A stretch of DNA of 64,000 nt from NCBI RefSeq assembly GCF_011762485.1, contig NZ_JAAKGI010000001.1, forward strand, positions 62,001 through 126,000, given 5' to 3'. Within the stretch, counting starts at the first letter, position 1. Each line of letters starts with the position of its first letter. This DNA comes from Yeosuana marina (GTDB lineage: Bacteria; Bacteroidota; Bacteroidia; Flavobacteriales; Flavobacteriaceae). Position numbers and translations under genes: made by a program. Under the pieces are notes generated by a model. It was not told the DNA's origin, did no database searches, and saw only the letters and a list, made by a program, of their open reading frames with translations. Shown piece after piece: positions 27,261 through 36,647 of this stretch.

Positions 27261-29612
27261 TTGAAACGAATAATAGCTTATATAAAACGTCATAAAATAA
27301 AGTCAGCAATTATAGTTGTACTTTTAATTGCCTATTATTTTTGTTTGCCAAAACAACTATTTAAAGACCCAACAGCTACTGTTATTACAAGTTCAAAAAA
27401 TAAATTGTTGGGGGCGCAAATAGCTGACGATGGACAATGGCGATTCCCACAAAACGATAGTATTCCAGAGAAATTCAGAACCTGTATCATTCAGTTTGAA
27501 GATGAGTATTTTTATAAGCATCCAGGGTTTAATCCTGTGTCTATTTTTAAAGCATTACGAGACAATCTAACATCTGGTAGCATAAAACGGGGCGGAAGCA
27601 CCTTAACGCAGCAAGTCATTCGGTTATCTAGAAAAAATCAAAAACGCACCTATTTTGAAAAATTTATAGAAATTATTTTAGCAACGCGATTAGAACTTCG
27701 TGAAAGCAAAGATCAAATTCTAGCATACTATTCTAGTAACGCACCTTTTGGCGGAAACGTTGTGGGACTAGATGCTGCATCATGGCGCTATTTTAATAGA
27801 AATCCTAACGAATTATCTTGGGCAGAAAGTGCTACTTTAGCCGTTTTACCCAATGCTCCCAGTCTTATTTATCCAGGAAAAAATCATGAGCGTTTATTAA
27901 AAAAAAGAAATACACTTCTTAAAAAATTATTGAAAAATAAGGTGATAGATTCGTTAACCTATTCTTTATCAATAGCCGAAAGTTTACCACAAAGACCCTA
28001 TCCGTTACCTCAAATAGCTCCTCATTTATTGCAAAAAGTATCACAATCCTATAACGGTAAAAGTATTCAAACCACTATTGATATGCACTTGCAAAAACGT
28101 GTTAATCAAATTGTAAAAACCCATTACAATCAATTAAGTCAGAATGAAATTTACAATGCAGGCGTTTTAATTTTAGATGTAAAAACACGGCAAGTTTTAG
28201 CCTATGTTGGCAATTCACCAACTGATAAAACCCATCAAAAAGATGTGGATATTATAGATAAACCCAGGAGTACAGGAAGTATTTTAAAGCCCTTTTTGTT
28301 TGCAGCTATGCTAGATGCTGGTGATTTGCTCCCCAATACATTAGTAGCAGATGTTCCCACTCAATTTGGAAGTTACAATCCCGAAAATTATAACAAAACT
28401 TATGACGGTGCTGTACCAGCAAGCAAAGCTTTATCGCGTTCTTTAAATGTGCCTGCTGTTAGAATACTTCAGGAATTTGGGCTAGATCGATTTTATCATT
28501 ACTTAAAAATGCTCTACCTAAAAGATTTAAAATACAACGCCAATCATTACGGATTGTCGCTTATTTTGGGTGGTGCCGAAAGTAACCTTTGGGATTTATG
28601 CAAAAGCTACGCAGCGTTGTCTTCAACCTTAAATCATTTTTCTGAAACTTCAAGTGAGTATTACAGCAATGAGTTTTGTGAACCCACTTTTTTAGCTTCG
28701 GAAAACATTGATTTCGGAAAAAAAACACACGATAAAACATTATTTGATGCTGCTTCTGTTTATTTAACCTACGAAAGTTTAAAGGAAGTAAACCGTCCTG
28801 AAGGTGATGAAAGCTGGGAGTTTTATGATGGTTCTAAACAAATAGCTTGGAAAACAGGGACTAGTTTTGGGTTCCGTGATGCCTGGGCCATTGGCTCCAC
28901 AAAAGATTATGTAGTTGGTGTTTGGGTAGGTAATGCCGATGGTGAAGGACGACCAGGTTTGGTTGGTGTGCAAGCAGCTGCTCCCATTTTATTTGATGTA
29001 TTTGATTTGTTACCAAATAGTGAGTGGTTTGCCAAACCCTTTGATGAGATGCAAGAAGTCTCTATTTGTAAAAAAAGCGGGTATAGAGCCTCTCCAAATT
29101 GTAAAGATGTTGAAACCGAATTTATTCAAATAAGCGGACTTAAAACAAAACCTTGTCCATATCATATCATTGTTCATCTGGATAAAACGGAAACCTATCA
29201 AGTTAATTCATCTTGCGAAGACATCAATAACATAAAAAACACATCTTGGTTTGTCCTGCCACCTCTAATGGCTTATTATTATAAAACTAAAAACCCGTTT
29301 TACAGACCCTTACCAAAATTTAGAAGTGATTGTTTAGGAGAATCCGCTATGACTATGCAATTTATTTATCCAAAGGAAAATAATACTATTTTTTTACCAA
29401 AAGATTTTAATGGAAAAACTAACGATTTGGTACTGAAAATAGCCCACTCAAAACCTGAAACCACGGTATTTTGGTATGTAGATGAAACCTATGTTGGAAG
29501 TACCAAAGATATTCATGAGTTAGCCATTATTCCAAAGCAAGGCAAGCACCTCATTACCGTTGTAGATGAATTTGGCAATGAAGCCAAACGACGGATCGAA
29601 ATTTCAGAATAA
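27261..29612 (+). CDS. pbpC: Penicillin-binding protein 1C
   Basis: 783 residues starting from TTG; no in-frame ATG fits, and the TTG start gives MKRIIAYIKRHKIKSAIIVVLLIAYYF, the expected anchor helix. The glycosyltransferase 51 domain shows EDEYFYKHPGFNP and GGSTLTQQVIRL. The transpeptidase has SILK (SxxK), SRSLNVPAV (SxN) and KTGTSFGFRDAW (KTG). A C-terminal BiPBP_C domain begins around residue 690. It polymerises and crosslinks peptidoglycan and is the usual partner of bacterial A2M. The palindrome just upstream may affect its expression. Confidence 0.95.
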   Translation: MKRIIAYIKRHKIKSAIIVVLLIAYYFCLPKQLFKDPTATVITSSKNKLLGAQIADDGQWRFPQNDSIPEKFRTCIIQFEDEYFYKHPGFNPVSIFKALRDNLTSGSIKRGGSTLTQQVIRLSRKNQKRTYFEKFIEIILATRLELRESKDQILAYYSSNAPFGGNVVGLDAASWRYFNRNPNELSWAESATLAVLPNAPSLIYPGKNHERLLKKRNTLLKKLLKNKVIDSLTYSLSIAESLPQRPYPLPQIAPHLLQKVSQSYNGKSIQTTIDMHLQKRVNQIVKTHYNQLSQNEIYNAGVLILDVKTRQVLAYVGNSPTDKTHQKDVDIIDKPRSTGSILKPFLFAAMLDAGDLLPNTLVADVPTQFGSYNPENYNKTYDGAVPASKALSRSLNVPAVRILQEFGLDRFYHYLKMLYLKDLKYNANHYGLSLILGGAESNLWDLCKSYAALSSTLNHFSETSSEYYSNEFCEPTFLASENIDFGKKTHDKTLFDAASVYLTYESLKEVNRPEGDESWEFYDGSKQIAWKTGTSFGFRDAWAIGSTKDYVVGVWVGNADGEGRPGLVGVQAAAPILFDVFDLLPNSEWFAKPFDEMQEVSICKKSGYRASPNCKDVETEFIQISGLKTKPCPYHIIVHLDKTETYQVNSSCEDINNIKNTSWFVLPPLMAYYYKTKNPFYRPLPKFRSDCLGESAMTMQFIYPKENNTIFLPKDFNGKTNDLVLKIAHSKPETTVFWYVDETYVGSTKDIHELAIIPKQGKHLITVVDEFGNEAKRRIEISE

Positions 29613-29646
29613 ATTCATAACTTTATAAAAATCAAATTGTTATATC

Positions 29647-30585
29647 ATGCCTGCTTTTCCAAAACCAAATTTTGTTTATGATTTTGATCTCAATCAAGAA
29701 ATTGAAAATCTGTTAACACATAAAGCTAAGCGGAAAATTCCAAAAAAATCTAATGACAAACTATTAATTGCTACTTGGAATATTGCTAACCTTGGCTTAC
29801 AGAAACGTTGGAATGAACATTATAAGCTAATTGCAGAAATTATAAGTTGGTTTGATATTATTGCCATACAAGAAACAAATCAAAACCTTGAAGGCTTAAA
29901 CAATATTGAGCTAGAACTCCCAACTTACTACGATTTAATTTTTTCTGATAAAAGCGGAAATAACGAACGCTCTGCCTTTATTTATAACAACGAAAAAGTG
30001 CAACTTTTAAATTTAATTGCAGAAATTTCTATTCCTCCTAAAGACCATAGATATATAAAAATTAAAGGCGTAAACACAAAATTTAATGGCTTTGATAGAA
30101 ATCCCTATTTGTGCTCTTTTGAATGGAATAATAATAAGCTCATTTTTATAACCGTTCATTCTTTCTTTGGAAGTGAAAAGAAAGCAGATATTGAAAGACG
30201 CTCACTTGAAGCTTATGCCATTTCACGTTATGCCGAATTAAGTAAAAACTCAAAATACTCTTTTTCAAAAAACATAATAACCATGGGAGATTTTAATATC
30301 CCAAAAGTTGAAGTTGGAGACGAAACTTATGAAGCGTTAATGAAGCGTGGTTTAAAACTTCCTGAACATTCTACGCAGGTTTACTCCAATATTAATAATG
30401 ATAAACAATACGATCAAATTGCTTTTTTACCCGCATTAAAATCTAAAATTACTAGCCACGGTGTATTTGATTTTGACAGTGCTATTTTCGAAAATCTTTG
30501 GCAATCTAGTGTTCCAAATTTCAAAAAATATTTAAAATATTATATATCAGACCATAGACCTATGTGGATGGAATTGGAGTTATAA
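29647..30585 (+). CDS. Endonuclease/exonuclease/phosphatase family protein (soluble)
   Basis: 312 residues, with no signal or membrane span. It carries the EEP fold motifs in order: LLIATWNIANLG (Asn), IIAIQETNQN (catalytic Glu), VHSFFGSEKK, ITMGDFNIPK (Asp-x-Asn) and ISDHRPMWME (Asp-His). The substrate could be nucleic acid, a phosphoester or a lipid; the sequence does not decide. It ends 2 bp from the stop of another EEP protein on the opposite strand. Confidence 0.9.
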   Translation: MPAFPKPNFVYDFDLNQEIENLLTHKAKRKIPKKSNDKLLIATWNIANLGLQKRWNEHYKLIAEIISWFDIIAIQETNQNLEGLNNIELELPTYYDLIFSDKSGNNERSAFIYNNEKVQLLNLIAEISIPPKDHRYIKIKGVNTKFNGFDRNPYLCSFEWNNNKLIFITVHSFFGSEKKADIERRSLEAYAISRYAELSKNSKYSFSKNIITMGDFNIPKVEVGDETYEALMKRGLKLPEHSTQVYSNINNDKQYDQIAFLPALKSKITSHGVFDFDSAIFENLWQSSVPNFKKYLKYYISDHRPMWMELEL

Positions 30586-30587
30586 AC

Positions 30588-31496
30588 TCATCTTCTTATA
30601 AAGGTTTTTAGCATACTATGGTCAGATTCCGTAGTGAAAAACTTTTCGGTTTTCAAAACCTTTAAATCCTTAGACACCCAAATATGATCTAACGACAATA
30701 ACGGAATATTATAAAACCACGTTTCTCTAAAACCATTCCCTTTTTTGTTAAACGCTTGATTAAAATCTTTTTTAAGTTGCTTTAAATAGATGGATTCATA
30801 AGGCGTATTAAAATCTCCTAAAACAATAGTGTTATCTGTTCTTGTTATAGATTTATTGACAAAGTTTAATTCCCATTCTCTAGGTACATCTGGACTTCCC
30901 TGAACATCAACAGCATAAAAATCGATTCCTGCTGTTTTAAAATCTATGACTGTTGTACCATATTTTGAGACACTCTCACTTTTAATATCTAAAGGTGTTT
31001 TAGAGAAAATAAAAAGTTCTCTGTCTGATTTGTAACAATAGTAATTTGGATATTTTTGTTTAAACTCCTCAAGATTATTTTTAGGAGATTCAACAAGCAA
31101 CATAACATCTGGAATACCTCCATTTTTATTAAAAGCCTTTTGAAAGTCATTCTTTCTAGATTCATTCCAAAAAACAACTTCTATATCTGATTCTTTAACA
31201 GTATCAGGAATGTGTACTTTAAAGCTTTTACCTAACCAAATTAACAGTAATATTGAAGCCACTATAAAGTTATATCGTCGCCACCTTTTTGTTAAAACAA
31301 TAGACATCATTAAAATAATAAAAATAATAACAGGTAAAGGGAACGCATAAAAAAATATGGACGACCAAAACGTGCGTTCTTTTATAACAAAATGGGATGC
31401 TAATAACACTAAAATAGTTGTAACATCTAAAAATTGCAATAAAAATTGTATCAGTTTAAGTCCTGTTTTAAAGGGATCCTTTTTGCTAACTCCCAT
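30588..31496 (-). CDS. Membrane-anchored endonuclease/exonuclease/phosphatase family protein
   Basis: 302 residues. Three N-terminal membrane helices (about 13-35, 39-65, 73-90) precede the EEP domain: IEVVFWNESRK, MLLVESPKNN (Glu), YAVDVQGSPDVPREWE, IVLGDFNTPYES (Asp-x-Asn), SLDHIWVSKD and ESDHSML (Asp-His). This is the membrane-bound type common in flavobacteria; the catalytic domain probably faces the periplasm. Distantly related to its convergent neighbour, with little sequence likeness outside motifs, so a recent duplication is unlikely. Confidence 0.9.
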   Translation of the reverse strand: MGVSKKDPFKTGLKLIQFLLQFLDVTTILVLLASHFVIKERTFWSSIFFYAFPLPVIIFIILMMSIVLTKRWRRYNFIVASILLLIWLGKSFKVHIPDTVKESDIEVVFWNESRKNDFQKAFNKNGGIPDVMLLVESPKNNLEEFKQKYPNYYCYKSDRELFIFSKTPLDIKSESVSKYGTTVIDFKTAGIDFYAVDVQGSPDVPREWELNFVNKSITRTDNTIVLGDFNTPYESIYLKQLKKDFNQAFNKKGNGFRETWFYNIPLLSLDHIWVSKDLKVLKTEKFFTTESDHSMLKTFIRR

Positions 31497-31526
31497 AAAT
31501 ATATTTAAAAAATATGACGCTAAATT

Positions 31527-31994
31527 TTACCATGTATTATAGGGATGCTCACTTAACTGCGAATTGTAATATTTAATATTTCCTGTAACTTCTTCACCAA
31601 GCCAATTTGGTTTTAAAAACGTTTCGTTCTCGCTTTCAAGTTCTACTTCTGCAATAATTAAACCTTCGTTATCACCATAAAATTCATCAACCTCAAAGGT
31701 ATGCTTTCCAACTTTTATTTCATAGCGAATTTTATCAATAACTCCAGGTTCACAAAGTTTTAAAAGAGCTTCTGCTTCATCTTTAGGAATTTCCTTTTCC
31801 CATTCAAAACGTGATAATCCGTCTTCCATAGATTGTCCTTTTACAGTTATAAAACCGTTATCTGCTTTTATTCTAACTCGTACTGTTCGTTCCTTATGGG
31901 TATTTAAAAACCCTTGAATAATTCTAGCCTTTTTGAATGCTTCTTGTTTAAAGTGAAGAGAAGTTACCAAAAACTTGCGTTCTATCTCTATCAT
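31527..31994 (-). CDS. CYTH domain protein
   Basis: 155 residues. It opens MIEIERKFLV, the ExExK signature of the CYTH (triphosphate tunnel) family. Alternating charged strands follow: RTVRVRIKADNGFITVKG, FEWEKEIP, YEIKVGKHTFEVDEFYGDNEGLIIAEVELES. The family includes inorganic triphosphatase, thiamine triphosphatase and class IV adenylate cyclase; in bacteria like this one a metal-dependent triphosphatase is most likely. Its start overlaps the stop of the upstream NAD(P)-binding gene by 4 bp. Confidence 0.93.
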   Translation of the reverse strand: MIEIERKFLVTSLHFKQEAFKKARIIQGFLNTHKERTVRVRIKADNGFITVKGQSMEDGLSRFEWEKEIPKDEAEALLKLCEPGVIDKIRYEIKVGKHTFEVDEFYGDNEGLIIAEVELESENETFLKPNWLGEEVTGNIKYYNSQLSEHPYNTW

Positions 31995-32653
31995 ACCCTA
32001 TCAGAAATATTTTGAATGCGATTAGAAGGAATCCTTCCTGACTCATAAGTGTTATTAGCCAACCAAATCATTGTATTTACAATAGTTCTGGGATGAATAG
32101 ATCGATATTTTTTAAAACTTCCAATGAGCAAAGGATTTAAAACTGTCATAAAAATCTTTGCTATTTTTTCACCAAATCTGTTTTCTGCCCTATTTCCACT
32201 AATTAATGAAGGCTGCAACATATAAATGTTTTTAATGTTTGCTTTCAAGACATCTTCTTCCATTCTGCCTTTTGTTCTATTATAAAACACCGTACTGTTT
32301 TTGTTGGCTCCTAGTGCAGAAATTACAACCAGCGTATCAATATTATTTTTAACACAAAGCTTTGATATAGCTACCGGTATACCATAATCAATCTTTAAAT
32401 AGGCCTCTTCGTTAGGAGTTTTGGCTTTGGTAGTGCCAATACAACAAAAAACGTCGTTAGCATCAAAAACATCTTCATGCTTTTCTAGTTCAAAAATATC
32501 AACAAGATGTTCTTCTATTTTAGAATGCTTTATTCCGCAAGAACTTCTACTAAATAATTTTATAGTTTTATACCTATTGTCTTCAAGAAGACATTCTAAT
32601 AATAGACCTCCTGTAAGACCTGTTGCTCCAATAATAATTGCTGTTTTGGACAT
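31991..32653 (-). CDS. NAD(P)-binding oxidoreductase (atypical SDR, HTATIP2-like)
   Basis: 220 residues. The Rossmann start KTAIIIGATGLTGGLL (GxxGxxG), then VFCCIGTTKAKTPNEEAYLKIDYG and LVVISALGANKNSTVFYNRTKGRME (atypical SDR active region with YNRTKG) match small NAD(P)-binding proteins annotated as oxidoreductase or epimerase-like. The substrate is unknown. Coupled to the CYTH gene through a 4-bp overlap, and divergent from dinB across a 42-bp gap. Confidence 0.88.
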   Translation of the reverse strand: MSKTAIIIGATGLTGGLLLECLLEDNRYKTIKLFSRSSCGIKHSKIEEHLVDIFELEKHEDVFDANDVFCCIGTTKAKTPNEEAYLKIDYGIPVAISKLCVKNNIDTLVVISALGANKNSTVFYNRTKGRMEEDVLKANIKNIYMLQPSLISGNRAENRFGEKIAKIFMTVLNPLLIGSFKKYRSIHPRTIVNTMIWLANNTYESGRIPSNRIQNISDRV

Positions 32654-32695
32654 CGCTTTTAATTCTCTTTGATAAAGATATTATATTTTTACAAG

Positions 32696-33793
32696 ATGTA
32701 TGAGTTTCCTTGTAACAGAAAAATTATTCATGTTGATATGGATGCATTTTATGCCTCTGTAGAGCAAATGGATCATCCTGAACTAAAAGGAAAACCTATT
32801 GCCGTTGGCGGAAGCGAAAAACGAGGTGTTGTAAGTACTGCCAGTTATGAAGCCAGGAAATTTGGAGTTAAAAGTGCAATGAGCGGGTTACTAGCTAAAC
32901 GTAACTGTCCCGAACTTATTTTTGTAAAACCGCGTTTTGATAGATACCATGAAATTTCAAAAAAAATAAGACGTATCTTTTTTGATTATACCGATTTGGT
33001 AGAGCCACTGTCTTTAGACGAAGCCTATTTAGATGTCACAGAAAACAAAAAAGGAAATCCAAGCGCCTCGTTGATTGCTAAAGAGATAAGAGAACGTATT
33101 TTTAATGAGGTTGGATTAACCGCTTCGGCAGGTATTTCAATCAATAAATTTATAGCTAAAGTTGCCAGTGATTACAACAAGCCTAATGGACAGAAAACGG
33201 TAAATCCTGAAGATGTTATAGCCTTTTTAGAACAACTTGATATTCGGAAATTTTATGGTGTTGGTAAAGTAACGGCTGAAAAAATGTATCAATTAGGAAT
33301 ATTTACAGGACTAGATTTAAAGTCGAAATCCATTGAGTTTTTAGAAGAGCTTTTTGGGAAATCTGGCAAGTATTATTATTACGTCGTTAGAGGAATTCAT
33401 ACAAGTGAAGTAAAACCAAACAGAATTAGAAAATCCTTAGCCGCAGAACGCACATTTAATGAAAATTTATCGAGTGAAGTTTTTATGTTAGAAAAACTTA
33501 GTAACATTGCCAATGAAGTTTCACGAAGATTAAATAAAAGCAAAGTGGCAGGAAAAACGGTAACTTTAAAAATAAAGTACAGTGATTTTACGATGCAAAC
33601 AAGAAGCAAAACCTTACATTATTTTATAAGTGATGCCGCTTTGATTTTAGAAACCGCTAAAGATTTGTTATATCAAGAAACCCTTAGTAATTCGGTGCGT
33701 TTATTAGGAATTTCTATGTCCCATTTAAATACCGAAACCAATAAAGAAACTGAACAAAAAAATGTAAGTGTCCAGTTAAAGTTTGAGTTTTAA
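32696..33793 (+). CDS. dinB: DNA polymerase IV (Y family)
   Basis: 365 residues from MYEFPCNRKIIHVDMDAFYASVEQ; a TTG nine codons upstream is less likely. Catalytic acidic residues lie in VDMDAFYASVEQ and SLDEAYLDVT. Helix-hairpin-helix FYGVGKVTAEKMYQLGI and the little-finger domain follow. The C-terminal VSVQLKFEF resembles a sliding-clamp binding peptide (QLxxF type). It performs translesion synthesis in the cytoplasm. The box TATTTTTAC just before the ATG may serve as its -7 element, which would leave almost no leader. Confidence 0.96.
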   Translation: MYEFPCNRKIIHVDMDAFYASVEQMDHPELKGKPIAVGGSEKRGVVSTASYEARKFGVKSAMSGLLAKRNCPELIFVKPRFDRYHEISKKIRRIFFDYTDLVEPLSLDEAYLDVTENKKGNPSASLIAKEIRERIFNEVGLTASAGISINKFIAKVASDYNKPNGQKTVNPEDVIAFLEQLDIRKFYGVGKVTAEKMYQLGIFTGLDLKSKSIEFLEELFGKSGKYYYYVVRGIHTSEVKPNRIRKSLAAERTFNENLSSEVFMLEKLSNIANEVSRRLNKSKVAGKTVTLKIKYSDFTMQTRSKTLHYFISDAALILETAKDLLYQETLSNSVRLLGISMSHLNTETNKETEQKNVSVQLKFEF

Positions 33794-33795
33794 CC

Positions 33796-33833
33796 AAAAA
33801 AGTGATCTATTTTTAAACAATAAATCACTTTTT
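33796..33833. terminator. Bidirectional terminator between dinB and pyk
   Basis: AAAAAGTGAT (33797-33806) / ATCACTTTTT (33824-33833), a perfect 10-bp stem with A and T runs on both sides, placed between convergent genes. Confidence 0.8.
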
Positions 33834-33853
33834 ATCTTTTATAATTACTGCTC

Positions 33854-35296
33854 TTAAATAGGGCACGATGTAATTTCTGTAACTCTTAATGTATTTACCA
33901 TTCCTTTACTTTGAATTGGCATTGCGGCTAAACTAATTAACATATCGCCTTGCTCTAAATAACCCATCTTACAGGCAATATTATTTACGTCTTCAATAGT
34001 CTCATCTGTACTCACAAATTTATCATAATAAAAGGCTCTAACACCCCAAAGTAAACTTAACTGTGTAAGAATACGTCTATTCGAGGTAAAGACCAATATA
34101 TGTGACAATGGTCTCCAAGCCGAAATTTGAAATGCTGTATACCCACTATTTGTTAAGGTAGAAATTGCTTTTGCATCTATTTCATTAGCCATATTAGCCG
34201 CATGATAACAAATAGATTTTGTTATATATCTATTGGTACGAATATGTGGATGCGTTAGTGGAACTTGAATTAATGGTGAGTCTTCAACTTTTAATAAAAT
34301 ATTAGCCATCTGTTTGATAACTTGAACAGGATATTTCCCTACAGATGTCTCTCCTGAAAGCATGACAGCATCGGCACCATCCATTACCGAGTTTGCAACA
34401 TCATTAACCTCAGCCCTTGTAGGCGTTAAACTTGTAATCATAGTTTCCATCATTTGAGTTGCTATAATTACTGGTATTCTTGCCTTTTTAGCTCTTAACA
34501 CTAATTGTTTTTGTATTAATGGAACTTCTTCGGCAGGAATCTCCACCCCTAGATCACCTCGAGCAACCATAATACCGTCACAATGAGCGACAATTTTATC
34601 AATATTTTCTACCGCTTCAGGTTTCTCTATTTTAGCAATAATTGGAATTTTTTCATCCGCGTGTTTTTGAATTAAATCGCGAAGCTGCATTAAATCTTCC
34701 GCATGTCGCACAAATGATAGTGCAATCCAATCTACTCGTTGTCCAATGGCAAAAATAGCATCTTCAATATCTTTTTCTGTTAGAGCTGGCTGTGAAATAT
34801 TCGTATTTGGTAAATTGACACCTTTCTTTGATTTTAAAGGCCCTCCTTGGATAACTTTCGCTTTTACTTCGCTCTTTCTATCTGTTGAAACAACCTCAAA
34901 AATCAATTTTCCGTCATCTAAAAGGATGCGCTCTCCAGCATTTGCATCTTGAGGAAAACGATCGTAGGTCATATAAACACGTTCCTTAGTTCCTTCAAAA
35001 CGTTCTCCTGTGGCAAAGATTATTTCATCACCTGGATGCACTACAACTTCTTCTTTCATGACTCCAACACGTAATTTAGGACCTTGTAAATCACCTAAAA
35101 TGGCAGCATTGTATCCAAATTCCGCATTAAGTTCACGAATCATTTTTATACGCTCTGCTACATCACTATAATCAGCATGAGAGAAATTTATTCTAAATAC
35201 ATCAACACCTTCATCAAGCATTGCTTTTAAAACTTCTTTTGTACTAGTTGCAGGACCTAATGTGGCCACTATTTTGGTTTTCTTTCTTGTTGGCAT
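33854..35296 (-). CDS. pyk: Pyruvate kinase
   Basis: 480 residues. It shows the family markers RINFSHADY, LGDLQGPKLRVG, IAKIEKPEAVEN (catalytic Lys), MVARGDLGVEI and ATQMMETMITSLTPTRAEVNDV, ending with a C-terminal allosteric domain. It converts phosphoenolpyruvate and ADP to pyruvate and ATP in glycolysis. Its ATG overlaps the end of the IPExxxVDY gene by one base, so the two are translationally coupled, an arrangement repeated across Bacteroidetes. Confidence 0.98.
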   Translation of the reverse strand: MPTRKKTKIVATLGPATSTKEVLKAMLDEGVDVFRINFSHADYSDVAERIKMIRELNAEFGYNAAILGDLQGPKLRVGVMKEEVVVHPGDEIIFATGERFEGTKERVYMTYDRFPQDANAGERILLDDGKLIFEVVSTDRKSEVKAKVIQGGPLKSKKGVNLPNTNISQPALTEKDIEDAIFAIGQRVDWIALSFVRHAEDLMQLRDLIQKHADEKIPIIAKIEKPEAVENIDKIVAHCDGIMVARGDLGVEIPAEEVPLIQKQLVLRAKKARIPVIIATQMMETMITSLTPTRAEVNDVANSVMDGADAVMLSGETSVGKYPVQVIKQMANILLKVEDSPLIQVPLTHPHIRTNRYITKSICYHAANMANEIDAKAISTLTNSGYTAFQISAWRPLSHILVFTSNRRILTQLSLLWGVRAFYYDKFVSTDETIEDVNNIACKMGYLEQGDMLISLAAMPIQSKGMVNTLRVTEITSCPI

Positions 35297-35781
35297 TAGC
35301 TAAAAATTAAATTTTCTTTTGATTTCAATTGACTTATGTCAATTGTGTAGGCTGTCGCAATTTGTGGGATTCTTATTATGGTATTGATAATATACTTTTC
35401 TTTAGTTATATGTAATTCATCATCAATTTTTAACAAATAATTTACGCTTTTTAACTCTGGTATTAAATTGAATGTTTTTGTAATACTATGAGTTGTTTCA
35501 AATAATAATCCAGAACTTGTAGTCATAACATCATTAGTTTTACAAATGTTAGAAACTAAATTCCAAGTTAAAAGTTGCTTTTTATCTTCCCAGTTATAAA
35601 TTGAATATGTTGATTTTCCATTGTCGTAATCTAAGTCTTTTTTATTTCTAACAAGATTAATCCCCAAATTCTGATTTAAAAGATATGCTAAACGATAATC
35701 TTCAATGGTGCAATGAATAGCAATTAATGTACATACCGATTCTTCAAAAACATCATCAAGGATAAGTTTGTGTACAGCCAT
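35296..35781 (-). CDS. IPExxxVDY family protein
   Basis: 161 residues, soluble. The hallmark IPELKSVNYLLKI near residues 104-116 gives the family name (IPExxxVxY). The rest includes CTLIAIHCTIEDYRLAYLLNQNLGI and IRIPQIATAYTIDISQL. This Bacteroidetes family has no known function and is regularly encoded between rnc and pyk, as here. The coupling to pyk suggests coordinated expression; any regulatory role toward glycolysis is speculation. Confidence 0.88.
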   Translation of the reverse strand: MAVHKLILDDVFEESVCTLIAIHCTIEDYRLAYLLNQNLGINLVRNKKDLDYDNGKSTYSIYNWEDKKQLLTWNLVSNICKTNDVMTTSSGLLFETTHSITKTFNLIPELKSVNYLLKIDDELHITKEKYIINTIIRIPQIATAYTIDISQLKSKENLIFS

Positions 35782-35905
35782 AACTTAAATAAATCGGTGT
35801 AAATATAATATTTATAATATTTAAAGCGATAAGTTTTTTTAATGTTAATATGAACTTAACAAGAAATTCCAACTAAAACGTTATAGTTGAGTGCCGTCTT
35901 AATGG

Positions 35906-36640
35906 TTATCTCGACATTTTATTTTGAAAGACAAAAAACGCTCGTTTTGATGCTTTTTCTTCTGCTTTTTTCTTTGACGTTGCTCTAGCTTTTGAAACAA
36001 CTTTATTGTCTACTGATAATTTTACAGAAAAGTGTCTAACATCATCATTACCAGTATCATCATAGACGTTATAATTGAATGCTTTCTTTTCTTTTTGACA
36101 CCATTCAATCAATAAACTTTTGTAACTGATAACCTTTCCTTCTAACTGAGAAATGTCAACATAAGGAATAATAATACGTTTGTAAATGAACTTTTCGCAA
36201 TATTTGAAACCTTTATCTAAAAAAATAGCTCCAACTAAGGCTTCAAACAAATTTCCGTGAATATTATCTCCAAATTGAGAAGTCGCGATTTTACTTTCAA
36301 TGAGATCAATAAGATTAAGGTCTTTACCTAATTCATTTAAATGCTCTCTGCTTACAACTTTTGAACGCATTTTTGTTAGATAGCCTTCGTCGCCTGCGGG
36401 AGCTTCTGTATATAAATGCGATGCTACAACAGCTCCCAGCATAGCATCACCTAAAAACTCTAAACGCTCGTAATTGATAGCATTTCCCTCGCTATCCTTT
36501 ATATTCATAGAACGATGGGTAAATGCTGTTTTATATATGTGAATGTTTTTTGGCTTAAAACCTAAGACTTTTTTTAATTGTATAAAAAAATTCCCGTTTT
36601 TTTCAGAACGGGAATTTAATATGTTTCTTATAGGTCTCAA
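35906..36640 (-). CDS. rnc: Ribonuclease III
   Basis: 244 residues. The catalytic signature ERLEFLGDAMLGAVVA lies at about 58-73, with the second acidic motif NLFEALVGAIFLDKG near 130-144. The double-stranded RNA binding domain covers about 165-240 (YKSLLIEWCQ..ARATSKKKAEEKASKRAF). It cleaves dsRNA in rRNA processing and mRNA decay. fabF ends 7 bp upstream, and acpP-fabF-rnc is a conserved bacterial order. Confidence 0.97.
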   Translation of the reverse strand: MRPIRNILNSRSEKNGNFFIQLKKVLGFKPKNIHIYKTAFTHRSMNIKDSEGNAINYERLEFLGDAMLGAVVASHLYTEAPAGDEGYLTKMRSKVVSREHLNELGKDLNLIDLIESKIATSQFGDNIHGNLFEALVGAIFLDKGFKYCEKFIYKRIIIPYVDISQLEGKVISYKSLLIEWCQKEKKAFNYNVYDDTGNDDVRHFSVKLSVDNKVVSKARATSKKKAEEKASKRAFFVFQNKMSR

Positions 36641-36647
36641 TCCGATA

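Noticed and set aside
30588..32653. Signs of horizontally acquired island (EEP-CYTH-SDR)
   Set aside because: No integrase, tRNA boundary or shift in base composition was seen; gene overlaps look ordinary.
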